Shown here piece after piece: positions 1 through 7,279 of a stretch of DNA of 64,000 nucleotides. The notes beneath the pieces are model-generated. The model did no database searches. It was not told where the DNA came from and saw only the letters and a list, made by a program, of their open reading frames with translations. The stretch's first letter is position 1; every line of letters starts with the position of its first letter. The DNA comes from Candidatus Accumulibacter conexus. Its GTDB lineage: Bacteria; Pseudomonadota; Gammaproteobacteria; Burkholderiales; Rhodocyclaceae. The position numbers and the translations under genes were made by a program. The stretch spans positions 29,782 to 93,781 of the forward strand of contig JAGFNJ010000012.1 of assembly GCA_017592775.1 (NCBI GenBank), given 5' to 3'.

Positions 1-122
1 CGCTGCGGACTGGCGCCAGCCGTGGCTGCAGCGCCGCGTTGCGCAGCGAGTCGGCGTCGACAGCCCGGCCACGGGGGTCGGCGGGTCTGCGGACAGCCGG
101 CGACGCGCAGGTCCGGGCGGGC

Positions 123-539
123 TCAGCCGCGGGCTGTCCTGCTCGCCGCCGGCTTGCATTCGTTGGCCAGCGGACGCCCGCTGTGGGCATCCATCAGCAC
201 GCTTTTCCACGGCAGGTCGATCCACAGCAGACCGTTCTGCCGGTCTTCGTAGCGTGGCAGGCCGGACGACGAAGCCTGCCGCTGCAACGTGTGCTGCTTG
301 CCCTCCCAGCGTACCGCGATCGCCCGGTCACCGCGCGCTTGCCGCTCGACCTCGACGCTCTGCCCCAGTTCGCAGCGATAGGTGCCGCTGGCGAGCCGGA
401 AATCGAGCTGTTTGCGTTCCGATCTCGCGCGCGTATCCTTCCTGTCGCTGCTTTCCGACGACGACTGCGGGCCGCTGGTGGCGCAGGCGGCGAGCAGTAT
501 GGCAAGGCAGGGCAATGAAATCCGCACAGGCAACTGCAT
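123..539 (-). CDS. putative MliC-like lipoprotein (lysozyme inhibitor family)
   Basis: A 138-residue lipoprotein. The N-terminus is a short hydrophobic signal ending in a lipobox (LLAAC, Cys about residue 17), followed by a charged, serine-rich linker. The C-terminal half resembles the MliC fold (membrane-bound inhibitor of c-type lysozyme): YRCELG, a G..HTL.R strand, an SSSGLPRY stretch like the family's SGxRY inhibitory loop, and a final conserved Cys. MliC proteins sit in the outer membrane facing the periplasm and block host or predator lysozyme. I chose the ATG at 539 because it places the signal peptide at the N-terminus; the frame stays open upstream to 707. The match is from motifs only, and the inhibitory loop has one extra residue. 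No operon partner is visible. Confidence 0.6.
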   Translation of the reverse strand: MQLPVRISLPCLAILLAACATSGPQSSSESSDRKDTRARSERKQLDFRLASGTYRCELGQSVEVERQARGDRAIAVRWEGKQHTLQRQASSSGLPRYEDRQNGLLWIDLPWKSVLMDAHSGRPLANECKPAASRTARG

Positions 540-730
540 GGGTATGGTCCTCCCGTCGATGACAGAGAACGATACCATGTCCCGCCGCCGGCTGACCAGA
601 TTGCGGGCGTCGTGGCGGGTCGCCATCCGCTTGCCCACGACAGGCCGCGTTGCCGATGCGCCCCGGTCACCGACCCCGCCGGCTGCGATGCGTCTCGCCG
701 CTGGCACCGCAGCCCGTCGAGGTCTCGCCG

Positions 731-1660
731 ATGAGTGCTGACGATCATCCGGGTTTCCGGGAATTGACCGGTTGCTACGAACCGTCGGGAATCTTCCAAC
801 TGGCCGATGGCCGCTTCATCGTCGTCGAGGATGAGGCTCAGTGTCCACTGAGCCTGCTGCACTTCGACGACAGCGGCCCGGTCGACTGCACCCCGCTGCG
901 ACTGCCGTCCCCACACCGCGACGATGATGATCACTGGCGGCTCGATGACCTCGAGGCGGTCACCGGCGATCACGCCGGCTGCGTCTACGCAATCACCTCG
1001 CACTCGCGCGACAACGCCGGCGACGAGAGGTCGGCGCGGGAAAAGCTGCTGCGTTTTCGCGTTGCCGGTGGCGAGATGGTCGAGGCGCGGCTGGTGGTCG
1101 ATCTGAAGCGGGCACTGACCGCTGCCCACCCTCTGCTGGCAGAGGCTGCCGCCATTCGCCACGTGAAGAAGGACGGCGGCCTGAACATCGAAGGGCTGGC
1201 GATGCGGGCAGACCGGCGTGCACTGATGCTGGGTTTTCGCAGCCCGCTGGTCGATGGGCGGGCCATCATCGCCTGCATCGACAATCCCGATGCCATGTTC
1301 GACGCCGGGCGGGCGCCGCAGATTGCCAGCGAGCTGTTCCGCCTCGACCTGCAGGGACACGGCATCCGCGCCGTGGCGCATGTGCCGTTGCTCGACGGTT
1401 ATCTCGTCGTCGCCGGTCCGGTCGGTCGCGAGCGAACGCAGTTTGCCCTCTGGTTCTGGCGTGGCGGGCACGAGGATCTGCCGCAGCGGGTGAGCATGCA
1501 CGGACTGCCGGGCTTCGCGCACGCCGAGGGGGTCGGCGCGGCGCTGATTGGTGGCCGCCAGTGGATCATCATCGTCAGCGATGACGGCAGTCGTTCGGAT
1601 GGCCGATGCGCGAGCTATCTGCTCCTTGACCCGTGGCAACTGCAGATCGGGCCAGGCTGA
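731..1660 (+). CDS. DUF3616 family protein
   Basis: A 309-residue soluble protein with features of the DUF3616 family: an N-terminal G.YEPSGI segment, acidic DDLEAVT, and the later NIEGLAM motif that resembles beta-propeller blades. These proteins are probably propeller-like; no reaction is known. There is no signal peptide or membrane segment. The start at 731 (MSADDHPG) is preferred over the open frame upstream because conservation-like sequence begins only there. It is a single gene pointing toward the flavin oxidoreductase. The family assignment is from pattern recognition; the function is unknown. Confidence 0.6.
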   Translation: MSADDHPGFRELTGCYEPSGIFQLADGRFIVVEDEAQCPLSLLHFDDSGPVDCTPLRLPSPHRDDDDHWRLDDLEAVTGDHAGCVYAITSHSRDNAGDERSAREKLLRFRVAGGEMVEARLVVDLKRALTAAHPLLAEAAAIRHVKKDGGLNIEGLAMRADRRALMLGFRSPLVDGRAIIACIDNPDAMFDAGRAPQIASELFRLDLQGHGIRAVAHVPLLDGYLVVAGPVGRERTQFALWFWRGGHEDLPQRVSMHGLPGFAHAEGVGAALIGGRQWIIIVSDDGSRSDGRCASYLLLDPWQLQIGPG

Positions 1661-1781
1661 GCAGCCGGTCAGCGGGCAGGCGGCGCTTGCCGCCGTATCG
1701 CCAGGCCGGTACAGCGATGGTCGCCCGCAGCGATCGTCCGTTGCGCTAGTATGCAGCCTTGTTTCTCCGGAGATCGCCAGC

Positions 1782-2855
1782 ATGCCTTCCCTTTTCAGCC
1801 CACTCGAGATCGGCGCCGTGAGCGCGGCGAACCGCATCTTCATGGCGCCGCTGACGCGCTGTCGGGCCGACGCCGAACACGTTCCGACCGCATTGATGGC
1901 CGAGTACTACGCGCAGCGAGCGAGTGCCGGGCTGCTGATTGCCGAAGCGACCATGGCCATGGCGGGACACTCCTCGTTCTGGACCGAACCCGGAATCCAC
2001 TCGCCTGCCCAGATCGCCGGCTGGCGGCGCGTCACCGCCGCCGTGCACGCGGCCGGCGGCCGGATCTTCCTGCAGATCTGGCACGGCGGCCGTGCCTGCC
2101 ACCCGTTGCTCAACAACGGTGCCCAGCCCGTGGCCCCGAGCGCGATCCCGATCACGGGCGATGAGGTGCGCACGCCGGAGGGCAAGAAACCCTACGTCAC
2201 GCCACGCGAGCTGCGCGACGACGAATTGCCGGCGATCGTTGCCGGCTTCCGGCAAGCCGCCGCCAACGCGCGGGCGGCCGGTTTCGACGGCGTCGAGGTA
2301 CACGCCGCCAACGGCTACCTTCTGGACGAGTTCCTGCGTGATGGCGCCAACAAGCGTACAGGTCCCTATGGCGGCCCGTTCGCCCATCGTGCCCGTCTCC
2401 TGTGTGAAGTGCTCGAGGAAGTCTGCGCCGCCTGGGGCAGCGATCGCGTCGGGGTGCGCCTGTCGCCCCTCAACAGTTACAACAGCATGATCGACAGCGA
2501 CCCGATCGGGCTGGCGACCTGGCTTGCCGTCCGGCTCAATGACTTCAACCTTGCCTACCTGCACCTGATGCGCGGCGATTTCTTCCAGCAGCAGAGCGGC
2601 GATGTGCTGACGCCGGTGCGAGCCAGCTACAAAGGCACGCTGATCGGCAACATGGGTTTTTCGGCTGACGAAGCGGACCAGGCCATCGCCGCCGGCCGGC
2701 TCGACGCCGTCGCCTTTGGCACGGCCTTCCTGGCCAATCCGGACCTGCCGGCGCGCATCAGGATGGGTGCGCCGCTGAACAAGCCCAATCCGGCGACCTT
2801 CTACACGCGCGGAGCGGTCGGCTATACGGATTATCCAGTCTGGGTGCCTGCGTGA
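1782..2855 (+). CDS. Old Yellow Enzyme family alkene reductase (NemA-like)
   Basis: A 357-residue FMN-dependent NAD(P)H oxidoreductase of the Old Yellow Enzyme family. It follows the family layout: MAPLTRCRA near residue 20, QIWHGGR near 100, the substrate-binding HAANGYLLDEFL near 180, RTGPYGG, and the C-terminal flavin phosphate-binding GxFAFGTAFLANPDL-like segment (here AVAFGTAFLANP). The family reduces activated C=C bonds in enones, maleimides and nitro-esters in the cytoplasm, often for detoxification. Length matches NemA (about 365). The ATG at 1782 gives the classic LFSPLEIG N-terminus. The frame is open upstream to 1548, but that part overlaps the preceding gene. It is monocistronic as far as visible. 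Confidence 0.9.
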   Translation: MPSLFSPLEIGAVSAANRIFMAPLTRCRADAEHVPTALMAEYYAQRASAGLLIAEATMAMAGHSSFWTEPGIHSPAQIAGWRRVTAAVHAAGGRIFLQIWHGGRACHPLLNNGAQPVAPSAIPITGDEVRTPEGKKPYVTPRELRDDELPAIVAGFRQAAANARAAGFDGVEVHAANGYLLDEFLRDGANKRTGPYGGPFAHRARLLCEVLEEVCAAWGSDRVGVRLSPLNSYNSMIDSDPIGLATWLAVRLNDFNLAYLHLMRGDFFQQQSGDVLTPVRASYKGTLIGNMGFSADEADQAIAAGRLDAVAFGTAFLANPDLPARIRMGAPLNKPNPATFYTRGAVGYTDYPVWVPA

Positions 2856-2989
2856 TCGTCGCGCCGGGCCGGGCTTCGGTACCCTTGCAGCAGTGATTCC
2901 ATCGCTTCGATGCGTGTCTCCTGCGGCCAGCGCGGTTCATCTCATCCAACCCCACACTCGGGATCCGTCATTTCAGGCAGAGAGGACAC

Positions 2990-3391
2990 ATGAAAGATAT
3001 TGTTTGGGACCAGATACTGAGCGTCGGGGTCGACGAAATCGACGAAGATCACCGCAAGTTGGTGAATATTTTCAATATCCTCAATCATGCCGTGGTCGAC
3101 GAGGAGTCGCCGCAATATCTGGCGGCGATATTGGCAGAGCTGATCAACTGTACGGTCTGGCATTTCAGCCACGAGGAGCGGTTGATGCTGAAGCATCGTT
3201 ATGATGCGATCGAGGAACACAAGGCGGAGCACCAGGAGTTGATCAAGAGCGCTCAGGAACTGCAGCAGGAGATCCTGCGGGCGAACAAGCCCATGGTGGA
3301 TGAGCACATCGAGTTCCTCGAGCGCTGGCTGACCGAGCACATACTCACTGCCGACTTGCGACTGGGTTCCCATCTTTCCCAGGTGATGTAG
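2990..3391 (+). CDS. bacteriohemerythrin
   Basis: A 133-residue single-domain hemerythrin, the usual length for bacterial forms. All di-iron ligands can be read: H in DEDH near residue 21, H and E in HFSHEERL near 60, the H...H pair in EEHKAEH near 78, H in TEHI near 113 and D in TADLRL. Such proteins bind O2 reversibly in the cytoplasm and may store oxygen, supply it to oxidases, or sense it. The ribosome site AGAGGA lies seven bases before the ATG. The gene is free-standing. A second hemerythrin domain occurs in this window as the tail of a chemoreceptor (22469-24637). Confidence 0.93.
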   Translation: MKDIVWDQILSVGVDEIDEDHRKLVNIFNILNHAVVDEESPQYLAAILAELINCTVWHFSHEERLMLKHRYDAIEEHKAEHQELIKSAQELQQEILRANKPMVDEHIEFLERWLTEHILTADLRLGSHLSQVM

Positions 3392-3415
3392 CGTTCATGC
3401 GGATTCGCGTCGCTG

Positions 3416-3856
3416 TCATCGCGCGACACCGAAGCTGACTGCGGCCCTTGGGTCGATGGCGGAAACGACCGTCTGGCCCTCGGCATGGTTCAGCCTGACG
3501 AGTTTGAGGGTCATCATCCGCCTGGCGCCAATGAGCGGGCTGTTCCGTTCGGTGAACGCGACCGGATCGTCGCTGGTCGGCCGGCACCAGGCCAGGAACA
3601 CGTCGGCGGAGGGGCTGGCGGTCAGCCGGGGGCACGCCGTGCCCGACACGGGCACGGCGGCCGCTTTGCCGCTGGCGACCGCCACCGCTCGGTAATGTCC
3701 TTCGCTGTCCGCCACCACGACCGTTTCGCCACCGTTCACAATGACTGGTTGCCAGCCGAGGGCGAGGAGCGTCTCGCTGCCCGTCTGAAGATCGAGCACG
3801 AACACTGCGGGCACCTTGCTCCAGTTCCGGAACGCCGTCGCGAAGGGGCCGTCCAC
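3416..3856 (-). CDS. hypothetical protein, possibly a 3' gene remnant
   Basis: A 146-residue frame starting at GTG 3856; upstream the frame continues only 11 codons to a stop near 3887. The residues look like real protein (FVLDLQTGSETLLALGWQPVIVNGGETVVVADSEG, two beta-propeller-like strand pairs) but there is no signal peptide, no convincing ribosome site, and the sequence begins as if inside a repeat. I do not recognise a family. The pattern VLDLQTG...L resembles TolB/WD-type propeller blades, so this may be the last part of a truncated propeller gene. The + strand frame over the same bases is less protein-like. Confidence 0.4.
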   Translation of the reverse strand: MDGPFATAFRNWSKVPAVFVLDLQTGSETLLALGWQPVIVNGGETVVVADSEGHYRAVAVASGKAAAVPVSGTACPRLTASPSADVFLAWCRPTSDDPVAFTERNSPLIGARRMMTLKLVRLNHAEGQTVVSAIDPRAAVSFGVAR

Positions 3857-4071
3857 TACCGCGGAACCGCCAACGTCCCGAGGCTTTCAATGCAATGTTG
3901 AAAATCAGGAGTGTGTGCCGACCGTCGCCAGATGACTGGTCGTTGTTCTGCGCGAGCATCTTCGCAACTGCCCCGCCAGTTGGATGGCTGTCATCCGGAG
4001 CCCTGCAGACTGATCATGGCAGGGGTGCAGGTACCGCGTCGGCTACCGCCGACCTGCGCGCAGGCGGCGGG

Positions 4072-4647
4072 TCAATCGAGCCAGCGGATCGGCGACGCCA
4101 GTGCCGGGTGCCTGCCCGGACGGTCGACATAGTGGCGGGCGATGGCAGCGATGTCGACGGCGGGATCACCGGTCAGCGTGAGGTAGGCAAGAATCCCCGC
4201 CTCCCGTCGCGCGTAGTCCACGAAGCCCAACGCCAGCGGAACGTTCGCCGCCAGCGCGATGCGGTAGAAGCCGCTTTTCCAGCCCTCGGTCAGCCGGCGC
4301 GTTCCTTCCGGAGCGAGCACCAGCAGCAGCCTGGGCTGCGCGGCGAATAGCGCCGTCATCTCGGCGACGAGTCCGTTGCGCGTGCGGCGATTGACCGGGA
4401 TGCCGCCCATTCTGATCAGCAATCCAGCGAACGGCCAGCGAAAGAGGGACTCCTTCGCCACCCAGTGCGCATCGAGGCCAAGGCCGAGCTTGCCGAGCAA
4501 CGCATACAGCGCATCCCAGTTGGAGGTGTGCGGGTAGGCGATGAGGACGGCGCGCGCCGGCCGATCCGGTGGTTCGCTCAGGGTCCAGCCGTGCAGTGCG
4601 AGCAGACGAGAGGCCATGTTCTGCAACATTTGCGCACTGTAGCGCAT
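4072..4647 (-). CDS. PlsC-type 1-acylglycerol-3-phosphate acyltransferase-like protein
   Basis: A 191-residue acyltransferase of the PlsC superfamily. Block I is HTSNWD near residue 40 (the H-x4-D catalytic pair) and block III is EGTR near 114; between them lies GGIPVNRR, block II. Members move acyl chains to glycerol phosphates or related acceptors at the inner membrane. At 191 residues it lacks the N-terminal membrane helix of full PlsC (about 245) and resembles the short 'lysophospholipid acyltransferase' group often found near lipid or glycolipid genes. No partner is adjacent here. The exact substrate cannot be told from sequence. Confidence 0.85.
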   Translation of the reverse strand: MRYSAQMLQNMASRLLALHGWTLSEPPDRPARAVLIAYPHTSNWDALYALLGKLGLGLDAHWVAKESLFRWPFAGLLIRMGGIPVNRRTRNGLVAEMTALFAAQPRLLLVLAPEGTRRLTEGWKSGFYRIALAANVPLALGFVDYARREAGILAYLTLTGDPAVDIAAIARHYVDRPGRHPALASPIRWLD

Positions 4648-4922
4648 CGTGCGACCAATGACATGCTGGCGGCGAAAAACCGCCAGGCCCGCGAAGCACC
4701 ATGGTGATGCTATGCTCCGCCCAGCTCCCGCGTGCGCTGGCGTTGGTCGGCCGCCATGGTCCTCATCAACCGGAGTGCCAGACCAGGCCGACGGCGCAGG
4801 GGTACGACCGTGCCGCTACGGCTCGCCAGTCGCGAGCGGGCGCGCGGAAGGGCATCGGCAAGGCTTGGAACGGGGTTTGCGCCTGGCCGAGGCGATTCTT
4901 CATGGTGACCGTCGAGGTATGC

Positions 4923-5312
4923 ATGCCTGCCCTGGGCCTCAATCATTACAACCTGCGCGCGCCGCGCCGACTCATGGAGGAGTTGCGCAGCTTCTACTGC
5001 GATGTCGTTGGCCTGATCCCTGGCGCGCGACCACCTTTCGGCAGCTTTGGCTACTGGTTGTACGCCGGTGGCCAGCCGATCCTGCATCTCTCGGAGGCCC
5101 GGCCCGGCACGCCACCCGGGGCGGGTGCGGTATCGACCTTTGACCACGCGGCCTTCACCTGCAGCGGGCGCGCCGACTTCGAGCACAAGCTGACTGGCTT
5201 GGGCATCGCCTTCACGACGGCGCGTGTGCCGGGCACGACGCAGGTGCAGCTCTTCATCAGCGACCCTGCAGGCAATGGTGTCGAACTCAACTTCGCCACC
5301 GAAGACGCCTGA
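4923..5312 (+). CDS. VOC family (glyoxalase/dioxygenase fold) protein
   Basis: A 129-residue protein with two beta-alpha-beta-beta-beta modules typical of the vicinal oxygen chelate fold. Likely metal ligands are the His in LNHYNL (residue 6), the His in FDHAAF near 71, and the Glu in GVELNF near 123. Known members are glyoxalases, epimerases, extradiol dioxygenases and fosfomycin-type transferases; none can be singled out. GAGG five bases before ATG 4923 decides this start over ATG 4902. The preceding 275 bases (4648-4922) contain no gene I can support. Confidence 0.8.
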   Translation: MPALGLNHYNLRAPRRLMEELRSFYCDVVGLIPGARPPFGSFGYWLYAGGQPILHLSEARPGTPPGAGAVSTFDHAAFTCSGRADFEHKLTGLGIAFTTARVPGTTQVQLFISDPAGNGVELNFATEDA

Positions 5313-5421
5313 CGGGGGCTCGCCAGCGATTCCTTGCTCCGCGGCACGCTGTGCGTGTTGCACGGGGCGGGTTTCGAGTCGGCAACGCCGCTCGGCGGGA
5401 ACCTCGCGGCGACTGCGGCGC

Positions 5422-5823
5422 TCAGCCGCCGTTGGCTTGCCGCCGGGTGCCGCTCGCCCGACCGGCCGGAGCAAGGCAGCACAAGCATTGGCGGAGGGCC
5501 TGCAGGTCGCTCTTCTTGTCGTAGAAGGCATGGGCTCCTGCTTCCAGGCACCGCCTGCGGTACACGTCCTCCGCGTAGTTGGTGAAGACCAGCACTTTCG
5601 TGTCCGGATGGTTCGTGCCCACCGCGCGCAGAACCTCCAGCCCGCTGCCATTGACGAGCTGGATATCGAGCACGACGACATCCGGCGGGTTGCTGCGAAT
5701 GCTTGCGATCGCCGGACCCGGACTGGCAAATTCACCCACCACATCCGCACCCTCGACGTTCGCGAGCATCTCGCGCAGCATCTGTCGGACAACGGCTGAA
5801 TCATCGACGATCAGGATTGACAT
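5422..5823 (-). CDS. stand-alone receiver-domain response regulator
   Basis: A 133-residue protein that is a single CheY-like receiver with a short Arg/Gly-rich tail. The acidic pocket (VDD, residues 6-8), phospho-acceptor Asp53 in VVLDIQL, the Thr in VFTNY and the Lys in YDKKSD are all present, so it should be phosphorylated. It has no output domain and so must signal by protein contact. It is the last gene of a minus-strand signalling block: histidine kinase, NarL-type regulator, pseudo-receiver, this gene. It may accept phosphate from the kinase at 7280-9772. A GTG nine bases upstream (5832) is an alternative start; neither has a strong ribosome site. Confidence 0.88.
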   Translation of the reverse strand: MSILIVDDSAVVRQMLREMLANVEGADVVGEFASPGPAIASIRSNPPDVVVLDIQLVNGSGLEVLRAVGTNHPDTKVLVFTNYAEDVYRRRCLEAGAHAFYDKKSDLQALRQCLCCLAPAGRASGTRRQANGG

Positions 5824-5949
5824 CACGGTCACAGGAAGAAGTCAGCAGCGGTCTCGCGAGATGAGTGTCGTCGGAGTGCCTTGCGTCGGCCAGCCCGGCA
5901 GGGGCCGCATCGCGACGGTCGGCAGGAGCTTGCACCGGCGACGGCAGTG

Positions 5950-6369
5950 TCAGTGCGGCAGCGCGCGGGATTCCGCAGACGCGTGCCGGAGCAGCAGCTT
6001 TTCGACCTGGTCATGCACCACCAGTGCGACGTTCGGCAGCAGGCTGAGCGAGGTCAGCCCCGGAACGTTGGTGATTCCCCGACGCAGCACGATGACGACC
6101 AGCGGATCGGGCACGCCGGCGGATCGGCCGGCCAGGGTGGCATGGACAAAAGCTCGCGACGCCGCGCCCCAGCCAATGACGATCACATCGGGGGTGTGCC
6201 TTGCCGCGCAGTCGTAGGCATCTTCGATCGAACGAGCGGTCGCTACGACCACAAGTCCTTCATTCGCGCGCAGAGCACCGCCGACGTCGGCCAGAAACAG
6301 GTCGTCGGTATCTACCAGCAGGAGACGGGTGCAGTCTGGTTGCAGGGGGGGCGACGCGCAGGCGTTCAT
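5950..6369 (-). CDS. degenerate (pseudo-)receiver protein
   Basis: A 139-residue protein with receiver-fold spacing: RLLLVDTDD (residues 15-23) gives the acidic pocket, and DVIVIGWG (61-68) is strand 3. The Asp that should be phosphorylated is Gly66, and the switch Thr/Ser and Lys positions are also replaced (VIVLRRG; LVVHDQV). It therefore cannot work as a conventional phospho-receiver. Such pseudo-receivers act through constitutive contacts or bind another signal. Start at 6369 places the fold correctly; the frame is open to 6444. It sits between two functional receivers with the same orientation, 118 bases from one and 262 from the other, suggesting a modulating role in the same circuit. 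Confidence 0.72.
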   Translation of the reverse strand: MNACASPPLQPDCTRLLLVDTDDLFLADVGGALRANEGLVVVATARSIEDAYDCAARHTPDVIVIGWGAASRAFVHATLAGRSAGVPDPLVVIVLRRGITNVPGLTSLSLLPNVALVVHDQVEKLLLRHASAESRALPH

Positions 6370-6631
6370 GCTGATCTCCACAGGCACCGGTCCGCGTGAA
6401 GAACGGGCTCCTTCGTGCGCGGTACGATGTGCAGACCGCATCATCCCGCAGCCGCCGGAAATTGACCATCGGTGCCGGATGTATTCTTGCTGTAGGTGTT
6501 GGACGACACGGCGGCAGCAGGGAAATCCCTACATCCCGCGTCTGCCGGCGCTGCCGCTGGTCAGACGGTGACAAGCGCGCTGCCGCGACGGCTCACCGAC
6601 AGCCCGGTTGTCGTCTTCGGGCGTGCCCGTC

Positions 6632-7273
6632 TCAGGAGAGCATCCCCTTCTCGAGCGCGTGCCGCGCCAGTTCCGCGTTGCTCTGCAGCCCGGTCTTCTC
6701 GACGATTCGGGCACGATAGGTGGTCACCGTCTTCGGGCTGAGATGCAGCGCCTCGGCGATATGGTTCAAGCTCTCGCCAGCGGCAATCCGCCGCAGCACC
6801 TCAATTTCCCGGTCAGACAGTGCATCGGCCCCAGATTTCCTGCCCTGCCCCACCTCGAACGCCAACTGGTCCAGCAGCGCCGGGCTCACATGTTTGCCGC
6901 CCCCGGCGACCTTCAGGATCGCCGCCAGGAGCGTCGCTGGTGCGCTGTTCTTCGTCAGGTAGCCGGCAGCGCCGGCTTTCAGCGCGCGCACGGCATAGAC
7001 CTCCTCGGCGTACATGCTCAGCATGAGCACGGCGAGCCTGGGGCGCTCCGTCCTGATCTGCTTCAACAGCTCGAGGCCGCCTTTGCCCGGCAGGCCGATA
7101 TCGACCAGGGCGACATCGAATTCGGTCTGGCGGATCATGCTGATGGCTTGCTCGGCGCTCTCGGCCTCGCCCGCCACTTCCATGTCGCCACTCTGCGCCA
7201 GCAGCAGCCGCAAGCCCCCACGAACGACGGCGTGGTCATCCACCAGCAGGATCTGCAGCTTGCGTCCGCTCAT
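6632..7273 (-). CDS. NarL/FixJ-family response regulator
   Basis: A 213-residue two-domain regulator. The receiver (residues 5-120) has DD12-13, phospho-acceptor Asp58 in VALVDIGLPG, Ser/Thr in MLSMY and Lys in LTKNS. The C-terminal LuxR-type helix-turn-helix (about 150-210) contains LSDREIEVLRRIAAGESLNHIAEALHLSPKTV-like sequence, the standard DNA-binding block. Phosphorylation should promote dimerisation and DNA binding. The gene begins only six bases after the histidine kinase stop, so the two form a cognate pair. The targets are unknown. Confidence 0.95.
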   Translation of the reverse strand: MSGRKLQILLVDDHAVVRGGLRLLLAQSGDMEVAGEAESAEQAISMIRQTEFDVALVDIGLPGKGGLELLKQIRTERPRLAVLMLSMYAEEVYAVRALKAGAAGYLTKNSAPATLLAAILKVAGGGKHVSPALLDQLAFEVGQGRKSGADALSDREIEVLRRIAAGESLNHIAEALHLSPKTVTTYRARIVEKTGLQSNAELARHALEKGMLS

Positions 7274-7279
7274 CGTTCC

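Noticed and set aside
194-1843. 549-codon minus-strand frame
   Set aside because: Runs antisense through the DUF3616 gene and out of frame through the MliC-like lipoprotein; no domain seen.
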